This document shows, in pieces, positions 1 to 7,880 of a stretch of DNA of 34,485 bases. The position numbers and the translations under genes were made by a program. Under the pieces are notes generated by a model, which was not told the origin of the DNA, did no database searches, and saw nothing but the letters and a program-made list of their open reading frames with translations. The stretch is from Candidatus Nitrotoga sp. CP45 (GTDB lineage Bacteria > Pseudomonadota > Gammaproteobacteria > Burkholderiales > Gallionellaceae). The stretch spans positions 1-34,485 of the forward strand of contig CAMCFJ010000029.1 in assembly GCA_945874105.1 (NCBI GenBank). The letters run 5' to 3'. The stretch's first letter is position 1. The number at the start of each line of letters is the position of its first letter.

Positions 1-1
1 T

Positions 2-139
2 AAAACAGATATCACCGCATACATCGTGGGATTCTATAACTGTAATCGCATCAACTCAGTATTGGGCAATCTGTCGCCCTCCGTCTTTGAGCGGAACAAA
101 GCAGCAAAAAAACCTATCGTTGTGTCCGAAATTACTTGA
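2..139 (+). CDS. IS3-family transposase, C-terminal fragment (5' end outside the window)
   Basis: The open frame enters from the left edge and ends at TGA 137-139. The residues AYIVGFYNCNRINSVLGNLS, followed by PSVFE, match the well-known end of IS3-family OrfB integrases (the rve_3 region, roughly YN..R.HS.LG..SP..FE). These enzymes catalyse copy-paste transposition through a circular intermediate. Only about 45 residues are visible, so the DDE catalytic residues lie outside the window and whether the element is intact cannot be judged. It is followed directly by a sequence that could be the right end of the element. Confidence 0.8.
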   Translation, partial: KTDITAYIVGFYNCNRINSVLGNLSPSVFERNKAAKKPIVVSEIT

Positions 140-147
140 CCACTACA
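122..147 (+). repeat. probable right terminal repeat of the IS3-type element
   Basis: Read on the minus strand from 147, this stretch begins TGTAGTGGTCAAGTAATTTC. It has the TG start and general look of IS3-group ends, and it overlaps the transposase stop codon as is usual for this family. The matching left end lies outside the window, so the boundary is an inference. Confidence 0.4.
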
Positions 148-160
148 CCACAGTGTTACG

Positions 161-200
161 CCCCTCTCCCACTTGTGGGAGAGGGGCTGGGGGAGAGGGT
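161..200. repeat. REP-like palindromic repeat (family 1, short copy)
   Basis: CCCCTCTCCCAC at 161-172 pairs perfectly with GTGGGAGAGGGG at 175-186, and a purine-rich tail follows to 200. A longer relative sits at 31181-31270 between cheD and cheB, with the same CTCTCCC/GGGAGAG core and the same ending GGGAGAGGGT or GAGAGGGTTGGGGT. It looks like a dispersed extragenic palindrome. It lies just outside the presumed IS end. The coding potential of overlapping short frames is not convincing. Confidence 0.7.
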
Positions 201-293
201 GTGTTCTGCTGTCGTCCTCATCCCGCATTCACTTGTTTTACCCACATGAAAAATAATGTTCAGCTGCGTGAATGAGGCGACAACTAGCCTGAC

Positions 294-334
294 ACAAGGG
301 GGAGGCTGGTTAAATTTCCTAATGGATTATCCGG
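294..334. repeat. truncated copy of the second repeat family (end fragment)
   Basis: GGGGGAGGCTGGTTAAATTT, followed by CCTAATGGATTATCC, matches the right end of the full copy at 2293-2451 and, reverse-complemented, the left end of the copy at 11948-12105. Only about 40 bp of a roughly 158-bp unit is present. It lies between the IS remnant and the tatD stop codon. The remaining sequence from 201 to 353 holds no gene that I can support. Confidence 0.75.
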
Positions 335-353
335 GATTAAACCTTCCTCAAAT

Positions 354-1118
354 TCACGAACTCAAAAATAATCGATTAAAATTTTCCGTAGTAGCACGCC
401 CAACCTCTGCCAGAGAAATGCCACGCAACTTGGCTATTTCTTCTGCTACATGTTTGACATAGGCGGGCTGATTGAGTTTGCCGCGATAGGGCACCGGGGC
501 GAGATAGGGTGAGTCAGTTTCAATCAAGATGCGCTCAAGCGGAATATGCCGCGCCACTTCTTTCAGCAAAACAGCATTTTTGAAAGTAACAATGCCGGAA
601 AAAGAAATGTAGAAATTCATTTCAATCGCTGCTTGGGCGACATCCAGGCTTTCGGTAAAACAGTGCATGACGCCGCCAATCTCGGCAGCGCCTTCTTCAG
701 CCATAATGCGCAGGGTGTCCTGTGCCGCCTCACGGGTGTGAATAATGAGAGGTTTGCGGCACTCACGCGCAGCGCGAATATGGGTGCGGAAGCGCGCACG
801 CTGCCACTCCAGATCACCTTTTAAACGGAAATAATCGAGCCCGGTTTCCCCAATAGCAATGACTTTAGGGTGTTGTGCCAGCTGTACCAGGAGCGCTTGC
901 GTTGGCTCGGTAGTTGATTCGTGATCCGGGTGCACGCCAACAGAAGCATAGATGTGCTCATATTTCTCTGCGAGCAGTTGAATTTGAGGAAAGTCTTCTA
1001 AATTTACTGAAACACACAGCGCGTGAGAAACTTCGTTCTGGCGCATGTTTGCCAGAACGTCATCGAATATTTTGGTCAGTTCCGGGAAATTGATATGGCA
1101 GTGCGAATCTATAAACAT
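354..1118 (-). CDS. tatD: TatD-family metal-dependent hydrolase / deoxyribonuclease
   Basis: The product is a 254-residue TIM-barrel hydrolase of the TatD/YcfH family. These are two-metal 3'-5' exonuclease or phosphoesterase enzymes of the cytoplasm. The metal-binding residues are all visible: HCH in IDSHCHIN at the N-terminus, the glutamate of GETGLDYF, the histidine of IIHTREA, the histidine of GVMHCFTES, and the aspartate of ETDSPYLAP. The length is normal for the family. The ATG at 1118 puts the metal-binding motif right at the start, as usual. The gene lies 32 nt downstream of holB on the same strand, the common betaproteobacterial pairing. The pilZ-type gene often found between them is absent. 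Paralogues (YcfH, YjjV) are hard to tell apart by sequence alone, so the substrate is not certain. Confidence 0.93.
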   Translation of the reverse strand: MFIDSHCHINFPELTKIFDDVLANMRQNEVSHALCVSVNLEDFPQIQLLAEKYEHIYASVGVHPDHESTTEPTQALLVQLAQHPKVIAIGETGLDYFRLKGDLEWQRARFRTHIRAARECRKPLIIHTREAAQDTLRIMAEEGAAEIGGVMHCFTESLDVAQAAIEMNFYISFSGIVTFKNAVLLKEVARHIPLERILIETDSPYLAPVPYRGKLNQPAYVKHVAEEIAKLRGISLAEVGRATTENFNRLFLSS

Positions 1119-1150
1119 AAAGTGTGATCGAGTAATAAATTGTTAGGGCG

Positions 1151-2236
1151 CTATCTATCGGCTCCCAACATCATGTGCCGGTAAGATAACAAAATGGATT
1201 CAAATAATAGCTTGGGATTCAACGGATGCAACGCCTCACGTTTTGCGATTATCAACTCATTTTGATAACGCAGCAGATCGAACAGAGCAATTTTGCTTGA
1301 TAGATTATTTATTAAATCAGTAAGATGGATGTGATATCTAACCTTTCCCGTGAGCTTTGCGCTGCCTAGATCGTAGCACCATTGCTGCAACCAATGGATG
1401 ACATGAAGCGGTTCTGCGCGTTGCAACTGCTCGGCTAAAGCAAACACATCGAACTTGGCAGGTTGTTTGATTTCCTGCAAAAAAAGGTTGTACTCTCCTT
1501 CCCCTATAGCTTCCTCAGCCAAGCGTGCCGCTAGCAACGGGGCAAATCCGGCCCGTGCCAACATTGCAACTGGATCGGCATATTTCTGCTGTTGCAGCCA
1601 GGTAGAACTGGTCTCGAGTGATGGCATTGGAGCCGCCAGGGTCAGGCAACGGCTGACGATGGTGGGTAGCAATTGCTGCGGTTTATGGCTGACCAAAATG
1701 ATCAACATCCGGTCAGGTGGTTCCTCAAGTGTTTTGAGTAATGCATTGGCTGCATTGGTATTCATTGCTTCTGCGGGATTAATCAGCACTACACGATGGC
1801 CACCTTGATGGGTGGACATGTTGATGAAATTTGCGAGCGAGCGCACTTGATGAACAGAAATCTCTTTGCTCGGTTTTTTTCCTTTCTTCTGCTGTTCGTC
1901 CAGTACTTCTTCAGCGATTCTCTTTGACCAATTCTTCAATGTCAAAGATGCTTGAGCTTCACTGGATTCCTGCATTTCGACCGACTGTGCGCCCGATAGC
2001 AGCAAACGAAAATCAGGATGAGTACCTTGTTCAAACCAGTGACAGGACGTGCAATCCCGGCAAGCCAACGTGCTGCCCAGTGAGTTTTTGCATAGCAAAG
2101 AGCGGGCGAGATTCATGGCGAAATCCAACTTGCCTATTCCTTGCGGGCCTTTCAATAAAATTGCATGCGGCAAACGTGCATGCAATTCGATCCAGCGTTG
2201 CCAAAGTTCATCCTGCCATGCGTACAGTTCATTCAT
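1151..2236 (-). CDS. holB: DNA polymerase III subunit delta'
   Basis: This is the clamp-loader subunit delta', part of the gamma/tau-delta-delta' complex that loads the sliding clamp during replication. The AAA+ ATPase features are clear in the 361-residue product: a P-loop GPQGIGKLDFA near residue 30, a four-cysteine zinc module (C..CRDCTSC) near residues 50-65, the sensor-type segment ANALLKTLEEPP and the conserved SRC. The length is slightly above the usual 320-340; a lysine-rich insert (EEVLDEQQKKGKKPSKE) accounts for part of this. The ATG at 2236 is followed by the typical start leading to WQ..LW. No good ribosome-binding site is seen. The usual partner tmk is not upstream. A repeat copy and the mucB stop codon lie there instead, which suggests a rearranged border. 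Confidence 0.93.
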   Translation of the reverse strand: MNELYAWQDELWQRWIELHARLPHAILLKGPQGIGKLDFAMNLARSLLCKNSLGSTLACRDCTSCHWFEQGTHPDFRLLLSGAQSVEMQESSEAQASLTLKNWSKRIAEEVLDEQQKKGKKPSKEISVHQVRSLANFINMSTHQGGHRVVLINPAEAMNTNAANALLKTLEEPPDRMLIILVSHKPQQLLPTIVSRCLTLAAPMPSLETSSTWLQQQKYADPVAMLARAGFAPLLAARLAEEAIGEGEYNLFLQEIKQPAKFDVFALAEQLQRAEPLHVIHWLQQWCYDLGSAKLTGKVRYHIHLTDLINNLSSKIALFDLLRYQNELIIAKREALHPLNPKLLFESILLSYRHMMLGADR

Positions 2237-2292
2237 TAACGAGTTACATTATTTCGAAATAATAGGAGTAAATAAAAATTAGTTTAAACACG

Positions 2293-2451
2293 GACAATCC
2301 ATTAGACCTGATTCGCGTGATGATGACGCATTCCCCCACTTTGAAAAAGGGGGGCTAGGGGGGATTTGAGCGTTGCGGGGACACAAAAATCCCCCTCAGT
2401 CCCCCTTTTGCAAAGGGGGAGGCCGGTTAAGTTTCCTAAGGGACTATCTGG
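2293..2451 (-). repeat. MITE-like repeat, full copy A
   Basis: This 158-bp unit is present again in inverted orientation at 11948-12105, with only scattered differences, and as an end fragment at 294-334. Inside it are two hairpins: a C-run/AAAGGGGGG pair near 2333-2353, and CCCCCTTT-TGC-AAAGGGGG near 2401-2420. A conserved core between them reads GGATTTGAGCGTTGCGGGGA. Both ends carry related inverted sequence around GATAATCCATTAG. It contains no open frame. It fills most of the gap between mucB and holB, and its hairpins could end transcription of mucB. Confidence 0.85.
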
Positions 2452-2461
2452 CTTCAACTAT

Positions 2462-3439
2462 TCACTGCCCCTTATAGCGCACTGAATCGGCGACCTGCAT
2501 CACCGTCCGTGGCGGCACTTCGCCAACCACCGTTACCAAGTAATCGTCCTTTATTTTACGGTAGACATGGACCGCGCCTCGGCTGGATAGACCAGGTTTT
2601 TTATCAAAATGATTTCCCAGTGTTTCAATAAAGACCGAGATGCCGGCCAATCCGTCGGAGAATACAAAATGGATTACGGCTGTCTTGTTGCCGTGCAACG
2701 GGCGACGCATTTCCATGATTTTCTTGAAACCGGTGGGCACGGCAACTACTTTCCAGTCACTCATGTCAGCCTGAGCGCTGGTGTCGGACTGCGTGACAGA
2801 ATGTGATGGTTGCTCCAAGAAAGCAGCGGATTGCCTTGGCATCAGCTGAGTAGGCTCAATGTCACCGTCTATTTCCAACTGGATAAAAGTATATTGCTCG
2901 ACCATCTGTTTACGTTCGTTCAGCACGACAGCTTTCAACAACAAGCCGGAATCCTTGTGCGCCCACATTTTATGGCTATAGCGCAGAGTATCTTTAGGCT
3001 GGAATACGATGGCCTGAGTGTCAAAACCGGCGATGCGCGCTTGTTCGGCGGTTTGAATCAAGTAATTCTCGTTAAGCGCAGATAGCTGCTCCGGCAACAG
3101 AGCAGGGAAACGTTTGCCGCTATATGGCCTTTCCATCTGCACGGCTTTGTGGTCACCCAAATACCACCAGATTTCTTTGTTGTTGCGAATGAACTCACGA
3201 CGTGGGCCGTCCAGATTTTCAAGCTTCTCGTGCTCACCGCTCTGGTCGGACATGTGGGTAATGCGTGCGGTCTCCATATGGCTGCCATGCTGATATACAA
3301 AAGTCCCGCTGTAATCGGTTTGGTGCGTAGCATAAGCAATAATTTGCGGCCAATCCGGGTCAACCCGGCTGCCAGTATCGGCGAACGCTGGAACGGCGGA
3401 AGAAAACAAAACCATGATCAGCGCAAATCCGGCCTTCAT
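2462..3439 (-). CDS. mucB: sigma-E regulatory protein MucB/RseB
   Basis: This is the periplasmic negative regulator that binds the anti-sigma factor RseA and protects it from proteolysis until envelope stress is sensed. The 325-residue product starts with a signal peptide (MKAGFALIMVLFSSAVPAFA, then D), followed by the MucB/RseB lipoprotein-localisation-like fold with its hallmark stretch YSGTFVYQHGSHMETARITH. A C-terminal domain from about residue 225 contains TGFKKIMEMRRPL and ends in the PPRTVMQVADSVRY segment. The length is typical. The start codon overlaps the stop of rseA by 4 nt, which indicates translational coupling. Downstream is a repeat, not degP/mucD. Confidence 0.92.
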   Translation of the reverse strand: MKAGFALIMVLFSSAVPAFADTGSRVDPDWPQIIAYATHQTDYSGTFVYQHGSHMETARITHMSDQSGEHEKLENLDGPRREFIRNNKEIWWYLGDHKAVQMERPYSGKRFPALLPEQLSALNENYLIQTAEQARIAGFDTQAIVFQPKDTLRYSHKMWAHKDSGLLLKAVVLNERKQMVEQYTFIQLEIDGDIEPTQLMPRQSAAFLEQPSHSVTQSDTSAQADMSDWKVVAVPTGFKKIMEMRRPLHGNKTAVIHFVFSDGLAGISVFIETLGNHFDKKPGLSSRGAVHVYRKIKDDYLVTVVGEVPPRTVMQVADSVRYKGQ

Positions 3440-3933
3440 GGCTGCTTATCCGCCTGCTGATGTGCCACTGTGTGAACATAGGAAGTCATACCATGCACAC
3501 CAACGCCAGGTGAAAACTCTTGATGTGCCATCAGATAATCGTCCAAGCCATTCGCAGGCAGGCTGGCTGCATGCACAGCATTTGACTGCTGCATGGCGAT
3601 TTGCGGAGTGGCCTCCGACCCGACTTGTACCGATAGCCATGCTACCAGTATGAATGCCATAACCGATGCAGCGGCAGAAAGCGCAAACCATTTGGCATTA
3701 TGGCTGGCACGGCTGCGCGGTGCGAGGACCGTAGGCTCGACCTGCAAACGTTCACGTATGGCAGAGCTGATATTGACATGAACATGATTGGGCTGGCGCA
3801 GGACATCGCTAATCAGATGATAGGTTCGCCATTCTTCATGTATGTCAGGATTGTGATTCAATTGGTCGAGAACTGCTTCCGCATCGTCATCGAACAACTC
3901 GCCATCCATCAATGCTGAAATTTTCTGTTTCAT
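3436..3933 (-). CDS. rseA: anti-sigma-E factor RseA
   Basis: This is the inner-membrane anti-sigma factor that holds sigma-E inactive. I chose the ATG at 3933 (MKQKISALMDGELFDDD), preceded by GAGGTG at a good distance, rather than the GTG codons just upstream. The product has 165 residues. The N-terminal cytoplasmic part carries the standard SALMDGEL motif of the RseA N-terminal domain. One membrane segment is visible (WFALSAAASVMAFILVAWLS, near residues 90-110), and the rest is periplasmic and would contact MucB. The start lies 2 nt after the rpoE stop, and the end overlaps mucB by 4 nt, so all three genes are co-transcribed and probably co-translated. Confidence 0.92.
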   Translation of the reverse strand: MKQKISALMDGELFDDDAEAVLDQLNHNPDIHEEWRTYHLISDVLRQPNHVHVNISSAIRERLQVEPTVLAPRSRASHNAKWFALSAAASVMAFILVAWLSVQVGSEATPQIAMQQSNAVHAASLPANGLDDYLMAHQEFSPGVGVHGMTSYVHTVAHQQADKQP

Positions 3934-3935
3934 GT

Positions 3936-4535
3936 TCACCACCTCTTATCTGCACTAGTTCCCAGCAATGGTCGTAAATTGGTTGCAATTGCTTCGCGTG
4001 CTCTAAAAATACGAGAACGCACGGTGCCGACCGGGCAATTCATCGCGGCTGCGATTTCCTCATAGCTCAACTCTTCGATTTCACGCAAAGTGAGTGCGGT
4101 ACGCAGATCATAAGGCAACTCCTGCAAAGAAGAGTTCACTACGGCTATCACTTGTTTACTCATTAATTCATTTTCGGGTGTGCTAACTTCATGTAACAGA
4201 CCCGCATCCTCGAAGCCTTCAGACTCTTCAGCATCGAACATGGAGGTGGTCGGAGCTCGTTTCTTGAGCTTCTGCAGATGATTTTTCGCGGTATTAATGC
4301 CAATGCGATACAGCCAAGTATAGAAAGCACTTTCTCCGCGAAACGTCGGCAAAGCGCGATAAGCCTTTATAAAGGCTTCCTGAGTCACGTCCTCGACCTC
4401 GGCTGAATCGCGCACGAAACGCGAGATTAATCGCGCCAGCCGACGCTGGTACTTGGCGACCAGCAATTCGAAGGCGTGTTTATCCCCGCGCTGCGCGCGA
4501 TCAACCAATTGCTGATCGACTTCCCTCTCGGCCAT
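3936..4535 (-). CDS. rpoE: RNA polymerase sigma-E factor (ECF family)
   Basis: The 199-residue protein is an extracytoplasmic-function sigma factor of the RpoE/AlgU group. Region 2 runs from about residue 20 to 95 (HAFELLVAKYQRRLARLISR, then DVTQEAFIKAYRAL and the aromatic FYTWLYRIGINTAKNHL). Region 4 runs from about 130 to 185 and includes LTLREIEELSYEEIAAAM and CPVGTVRSRIFRAREAI, its DNA-binding helix. The ATG at 4535 is preceded by AAGGTAA. It heads the rpoE-rseA-mucB operon and would respond to misfolded outer-membrane proteins or lipopolysaccharide stress. The squalene operon hpnCDE ends 182 nt upstream on the same strand, so read-through is possible. Confidence 0.95.
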   Translation of the reverse strand: MAEREVDQQLVDRAQRGDKHAFELLVAKYQRRLARLISRFVRDSAEVEDVTQEAFIKAYRALPTFRGESAFYTWLYRIGINTAKNHLQKLKKRAPTTSMFDAEESEGFEDAGLLHEVSTPENELMSKQVIAVVNSSLQELPYDLRTALTLREIEELSYEEIAAAMNCPVGTVRSRIFRAREAIATNLRPLLGTSADKRW

Positions 4536-4717
4536 TCTGTTACCTTAAGTTTTATCATGCCGCCCCAGAGGGGGCTTGTTAGTGTAATGCTTCGTTCACA
4601 ATATCCAGAAATGAGCGTCTTTTGCGACCTGTTGTATTCGGACACCCCATTATATCCATCAACAACTCGAAGCTGACGAACAAATTTGATCGTTTATTTC
4701 TAAAGGATTATTTGAGA
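4536..4717 (-). promoter_or_regulatory. leader region of the rpoE operon with candidate promoter
   Basis: On the minus strand a perfect TATAAT lies at 4654-4649, but no good -35 hexamer stands at 17 nt, so the promoter call is weak. A short stable hairpin, GCCCC-AGAG-GGGGC (4562-4575), lies in the presumed 5' leader about 27 nt before the rpoE start. It is not followed by a T-run and so is not a typical terminator for hpnE. I could not find a convincing sigma-E type (GAACTT/TCTGA) autoregulatory promoter here. Confidence 0.25.
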
Positions 4718-6043
4718 TTATTCAATTGTTGCGAGAATAGTTCTCGCACACAGCGCGCCACTCATTACCGCTCCTTCTAACGTAGCCGGATAATCGCCTG
4801 CCGTGTAATCGCCGGCCAACAGTAAGTGGGCCAGTTGTGTCGTATGGGGAGGGCGAGGCAGGTTCGTTTCACAGGAAAAGGTGGCGCGTTTTTCGGCAAT
4901 AACTTTGTGCCACACAGGCGCTTCCATTATTCCAAGTTGTTCGCATAACTCTTGCGCTACTGTCTGCGCTAACTGTTCATGTTCTAAATTTTGATGCCTC
5001 CCTTGCGCGCTAATGACTGCGGCGATGAGGCCGTGCTGTCCGGCGATCTGTCCTTTATCAAACAGCCATTGAGCAAAACAGCGGTCCAAACCCAGCATCG
5101 GCTGAGGCAAGCGCACTTGTTTTGGGTATTGCAGGTATATGGTGTAAATAGGTTGATGCGGGATGGCTGCAATCTGCTCAGCTAGCAATGCAAGTTGCGG
5201 CACGGTACGGAATAGTCGCGCTGCTGAAACGGGCGAGGCGGCACAGATGACATGGCTGAATAGATGGGTATGCGCTGTGGATATTGCAGTTGGACGAGTG
5301 ATCAGTTCGATTTCATCGCGGTGTGGAATGATGGCTTCTACACTGCAAGCGGTAAGCACTGTGCTGCTATGTTGTTTGACATATTCGGCTGCACGTTCCG
5401 GAAATAGCGCTGTGAAATCCATGCGTGGCAGCAGCATGTCGCTATCGCTGCGCAACCCGTTCAGGCTGTCGCGCAACACATGTAGAAAAACTTGTGCCGA
5501 GGCAATATGTACCGGCGTGTTGAGTGCTGAGATGCAGATCGGCTCCCATAATAATCGTATCAGCTCGTCACTTTGGCCATGTATACGTAACAATTCGAAG
5601 ACGCTGATATCCTGTGGCAAGGTGAAATTAATGCGGTTTAGCGCCAGCATAAAACGTGCGGCGCGCAGGCGTTCGCCCAATGACAGCCCTTTTGCGCTGA
5701 GCAGTCCAGCCAGCAGATGGAGTGGGGCGGGAAGGCGCGGTGCTTTTAATTCAAAACGATTGTGTAGCGTGAGTTGCAGCGGCAAACGCAGGAAGTCGTG
5801 CCCGATGTTGCCGCCGACTTGTTCAATAAGTTGCAGTGTATGGTGATAGCAGCCCAGCAGAATGTGCTGGCCGTTATCGAGTTGAACATCATTATGCTGC
5901 ACGCCGCGCGCACGCCCGCCGAGTTGCCGGGCGCTTTCGAATACCGTAACCGGAATATCCGCAGCCGCGAGGGTAACGGCGGCGGCCATGCCGGCATAGC
6001 CGCCGCCAATGATGGCGATATGATGATTTTTATTATTGCTCAC
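4718..6043 (-). CDS. hpnE: hydroxysqualene dehydroxylase HpnE
   Basis: This FAD-dependent enzyme catalyses the last of three steps from farnesyl diphosphate to squalene: reduction of hydroxysqualene. The 441-residue product opens with a dinucleotide-binding motif (IAIIGGGYAGMAAAVTLAAA) followed by FESARQLGGRA, then the family-typical DNGQHILLGCYH segment near residues 57-68. A C-terminal FAD-contact region reads LLLAGDYTAGDYPATLEGAV. The frame begins with GTG at 6043 directly before the Rossmann strand. No closer ATG gives a full-length fold, so GTG is accepted. It lies 45 nt after hpnD in an hpnC-hpnD-hpnE operon, which fixes the assignment against other amine-oxidase-like FAD proteins. Confidence 0.93.
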   Translation of the reverse strand: MSNNKNHHIAIIGGGYAGMAAAVTLAAADIPVTVFESARQLGGRARGVQHNDVQLDNGQHILLGCYHHTLQLIEQVGGNIGHDFLRLPLQLTLHNRFELKAPRLPAPLHLLAGLLSAKGLSLGERLRAARFMLALNRINFTLPQDISVFELLRIHGQSDELIRLLWEPICISALNTPVHIASAQVFLHVLRDSLNGLRSDSDMLLPRMDFTALFPERAAEYVKQHSSTVLTACSVEAIIPHRDEIELITRPTAISTAHTHLFSHVICAASPVSAARLFRTVPQLALLAEQIAAIPHQPIYTIYLQYPKQVRLPQPMLGLDRCFAQWLFDKGQIAGQHGLIAAVISAQGRHQNLEHEQLAQTVAQELCEQLGIMEAPVWHKVIAEKRATFSCETNLPRPPHTTQLAHLLLAGDYTAGDYPATLEGAVMSGALCARTILATIE

Positions 6044-6088
6044 GATAGCAATTCTCTGTCCGCGTTGAGCGTAGTGAAGTGCAGGAAA

Positions 6089-6922
6089 TTAATTTTTTAC
6101 CCACATCTTCCATGCCAGCCACAGCTTGTGCAGCGGGGTGAGCGAGACGCGCTCTTTTAGCACATGACAGCCGCTGGCAATGATTTCTTCCAGAGTCGCC
6201 CGATAAATTGCCGCCATGATAAGGCCGGTGCGCTGCGCTTTGCGGTCTGTCGCGGGCAGTTGCCCGAGTGCTTGCTGGTAGTAGCGTTTCGCGCGATCAA
6301 TCTGAAACTGCATTAGTTTTTGAAAGCCTTCACTCTCCTTGTTATCAAGGATATCGCTGACGTGCACACCAAAAAGCGCTAACTCACCCAGCGGCAGATA
6401 GATGCGCCCGCGTCGCGCGTCTTCGCCCACGTCACGAATGATATTGGTAAGCTGGAAGGCGAGGCCAAGATCGTGCGCATATTTGAGCGTATTAGGATCG
6501 GTGTAGCCAAAAATTTCCGCAGCGAGCAATCCCACTACCGAGGCGACACGATAGCAATACAGTTGCAGGGCTTTGAAATCGGCATATTGGTGCTGCTGCA
6601 AATCCATTTCCATGCCGTCGATGATCTCGTGGAAATGTTCTTGCGGCAGCTTGTATTGCTTGACCACCGGTATCAATGCCCGTGCGACCGGATGCTGTGG
6701 CGTTCCTGTGTAAATGGCAGTTACTTCGGTGCGCCACCACGCCAGCGTAGTGCGTGCCACGTTCTCATCCGAATTTTCGTCCACTACATCGTCCACTTCG
6801 CGACAAAAAGCATACAGCGCTGTGATAGCGCGGCGCTTGTCTGGCGGCAGAAACATAAAGCTGTAGTAAAAGCTTGAACCGCTTTGGGCAGCCTTGTCTT
6901 TGCAATACTGATCTGGAGTCAT
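6089..6922 (-). CDS. hpnD: presqualene diphosphate synthase HpnD
   Basis: This enzyme joins two farnesyl diphosphates into presqualene diphosphate, the first step of bacterial squalene synthesis. I chose the ATG at 6922 (MTPDQYCKDKAAQSGSSFYY) rather than the TTG at 6934, giving 277 residues. Both Mg-binding aspartate-rich motifs of trans-isoprenyl diphosphate synthases are present: FCREVDDVVDE near residue 40 and NIIRDVGEDARRGRIYLP near 160. The neighbouring paralogue hpnC separates the HpnD from the HpnC type, since HpnD has the SSFYYSF...LP..RR start. It lies 39 nt after hpnC and 45 nt before hpnE, all on one strand. Confidence 0.93.
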   Translation of the reverse strand: MTPDQYCKDKAAQSGSSFYYSFMFLPPDKRRAITALYAFCREVDDVVDENSDENVARTTLAWWRTEVTAIYTGTPQHPVARALIPVVKQYKLPQEHFHEIIDGMEMDLQQHQYADFKALQLYCYRVASVVGLLAAEIFGYTDPNTLKYAHDLGLAFQLTNIIRDVGEDARRGRIYLPLGELALFGVHVSDILDNKESEGFQKLMQFQIDRAKRYYQQALGQLPATDRKAQRTGLIMAAIYRATLEEIIASGCHVLKERVSLTPLHKLWLAWKMWVKN

Positions 6923-6961
6923 GTTAATTCGCAATCAACGGAAACTGGCTGGATTATTTCT

Positions 6962-7777
6962 TTAAAAGCTGAATGGTGCGCTTTTGCCCAGCATGATAAC
7001 CCAGTCGAATGGACGCAACACAGGGCGTTGGCGGAACATGTCGAACTGCACGGCTTCAAGCTTGTCGAGAATGCGATTGCCGCCCGCGATGATGAGCCGC
7101 ATTTCAATGCCGATACGGCCAGTGAGTATGCTGCCGAGCGGAGCGCCGCTGCGCATCATGTCGCGTGTGCGCTGAACCTGAAACTGCATGAGTTGTTGCC
7201 ATTTCTTATCCACGTGGCTATCCGCGACATGCGCTTCAGTGACGCCGAAGTGCACCATTTCGTCCTGCGGCAAATAGATGCGGTTGATGGCGTAATCTTT
7301 CGTTACATCCTGCCAGAAATTGATGAGTTGCAGGCTGGTACAGATGGCATCGGAATAGGTCAGATTTGGGGGGGTGGCTTCTTCATACAGGTGTAACAGT
7401 AATCTGCCGACTGGATTAGCGGAACGACGGCAGTAGTCCAGCACTTCGTCGAAATTGGCGTAACGTTTTTTCAGCACATCCTGCGAGAAAGCATCCAGTA
7501 GATCGTGGAACAATTGCAATGGCAACTGGTGCCGCGCAATGATCTCCGCCAAGTCGCAGAACAACGGAGTCAGCGGTGCTTCATCGGCGGCGATGCGCTT
7601 GAGTTCATTTCGAAAACCATCAAGCGCCGCAAAACGTTCCTCATTTTTGAGATCGCCCTCGTCGGCGAAATCATCAGCCTGACGCGCAAACTGGTAAATT
7701 ATCTCAACGGCTCGCCGCAATCGTTTGGGCAGAAGGATAGAGGCAACAGGAAAGTTCTCGTAGTGATTGACGGCCAT
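6962..7777 (-). CDS. hpnC: hydroxysqualene synthase HpnC
   Basis: This enzyme converts presqualene diphosphate to hydroxysqualene. The 271-residue product begins with the family-typical HYENFPVASILLPKRLRRAV. It carries the first aspartate-rich motif as QADDFADEGD near residue 35 and the second as NFWQDVTKDYAINRIYLPQD near residue 150. It is the first gene of hpnC-hpnD-hpnE on the minus strand. No strong ribosome-binding site precedes the ATG at 7777. No squalene-hopene cyclase (shc) gene lies in the window, so hopanoid production is probable but not proven here. Confidence 0.93.
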   Translation of the reverse strand: MAVNHYENFPVASILLPKRLRRAVEIIYQFARQADDFADEGDLKNEERFAALDGFRNELKRIAADEAPLTPLFCDLAEIIARHQLPLQLFHDLLDAFSQDVLKKRYANFDEVLDYCRRSANPVGRLLLHLYEEATPPNLTYSDAICTSLQLINFWQDVTKDYAINRIYLPQDEMVHFGVTEAHVADSHVDKKWQQLMQFQVQRTRDMMRSGAPLGSILTGRIGIEMRLIIAGGNRILDKLEAVQFDMFRQRPVLRPFDWVIMLGKSAPFSF

Positions 7778-7880
7778 TTGAAGGCAAGCTTTGATCAGTT
7801 ATTTTCGCGTTGAGGGGAGCCCAGGACACAGCAAGTCACCTTGATCCGGGCAGGGGCTTGTCGAAGTGACAGAGCCCTGA

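Noticed and set aside
161-200. Palindromes considered as part of a CRISPR array
   Set aside because: There is no regular series of direct repeats with unique spacers; these are single extragenic palindromes.
2325-2425. Hairpins in repeat copies A and B as ordinary rho-independent terminators
   Set aside because: They belong to a dispersed repeat and lack a proper T-run, so terminator function is only a side possibility.
3940-3942. GTG at 3942 as the rseA start
   Set aside because: It would use up the ribosome-binding site GAGGTG; the ATG at 3933 starts the conserved N-terminal motif at the usual place.
7852-7880. Hairpin downstream of the cytochrome gene as a terminator
   Set aside because: The stem has mismatches and no T-run follows on the minus strand.
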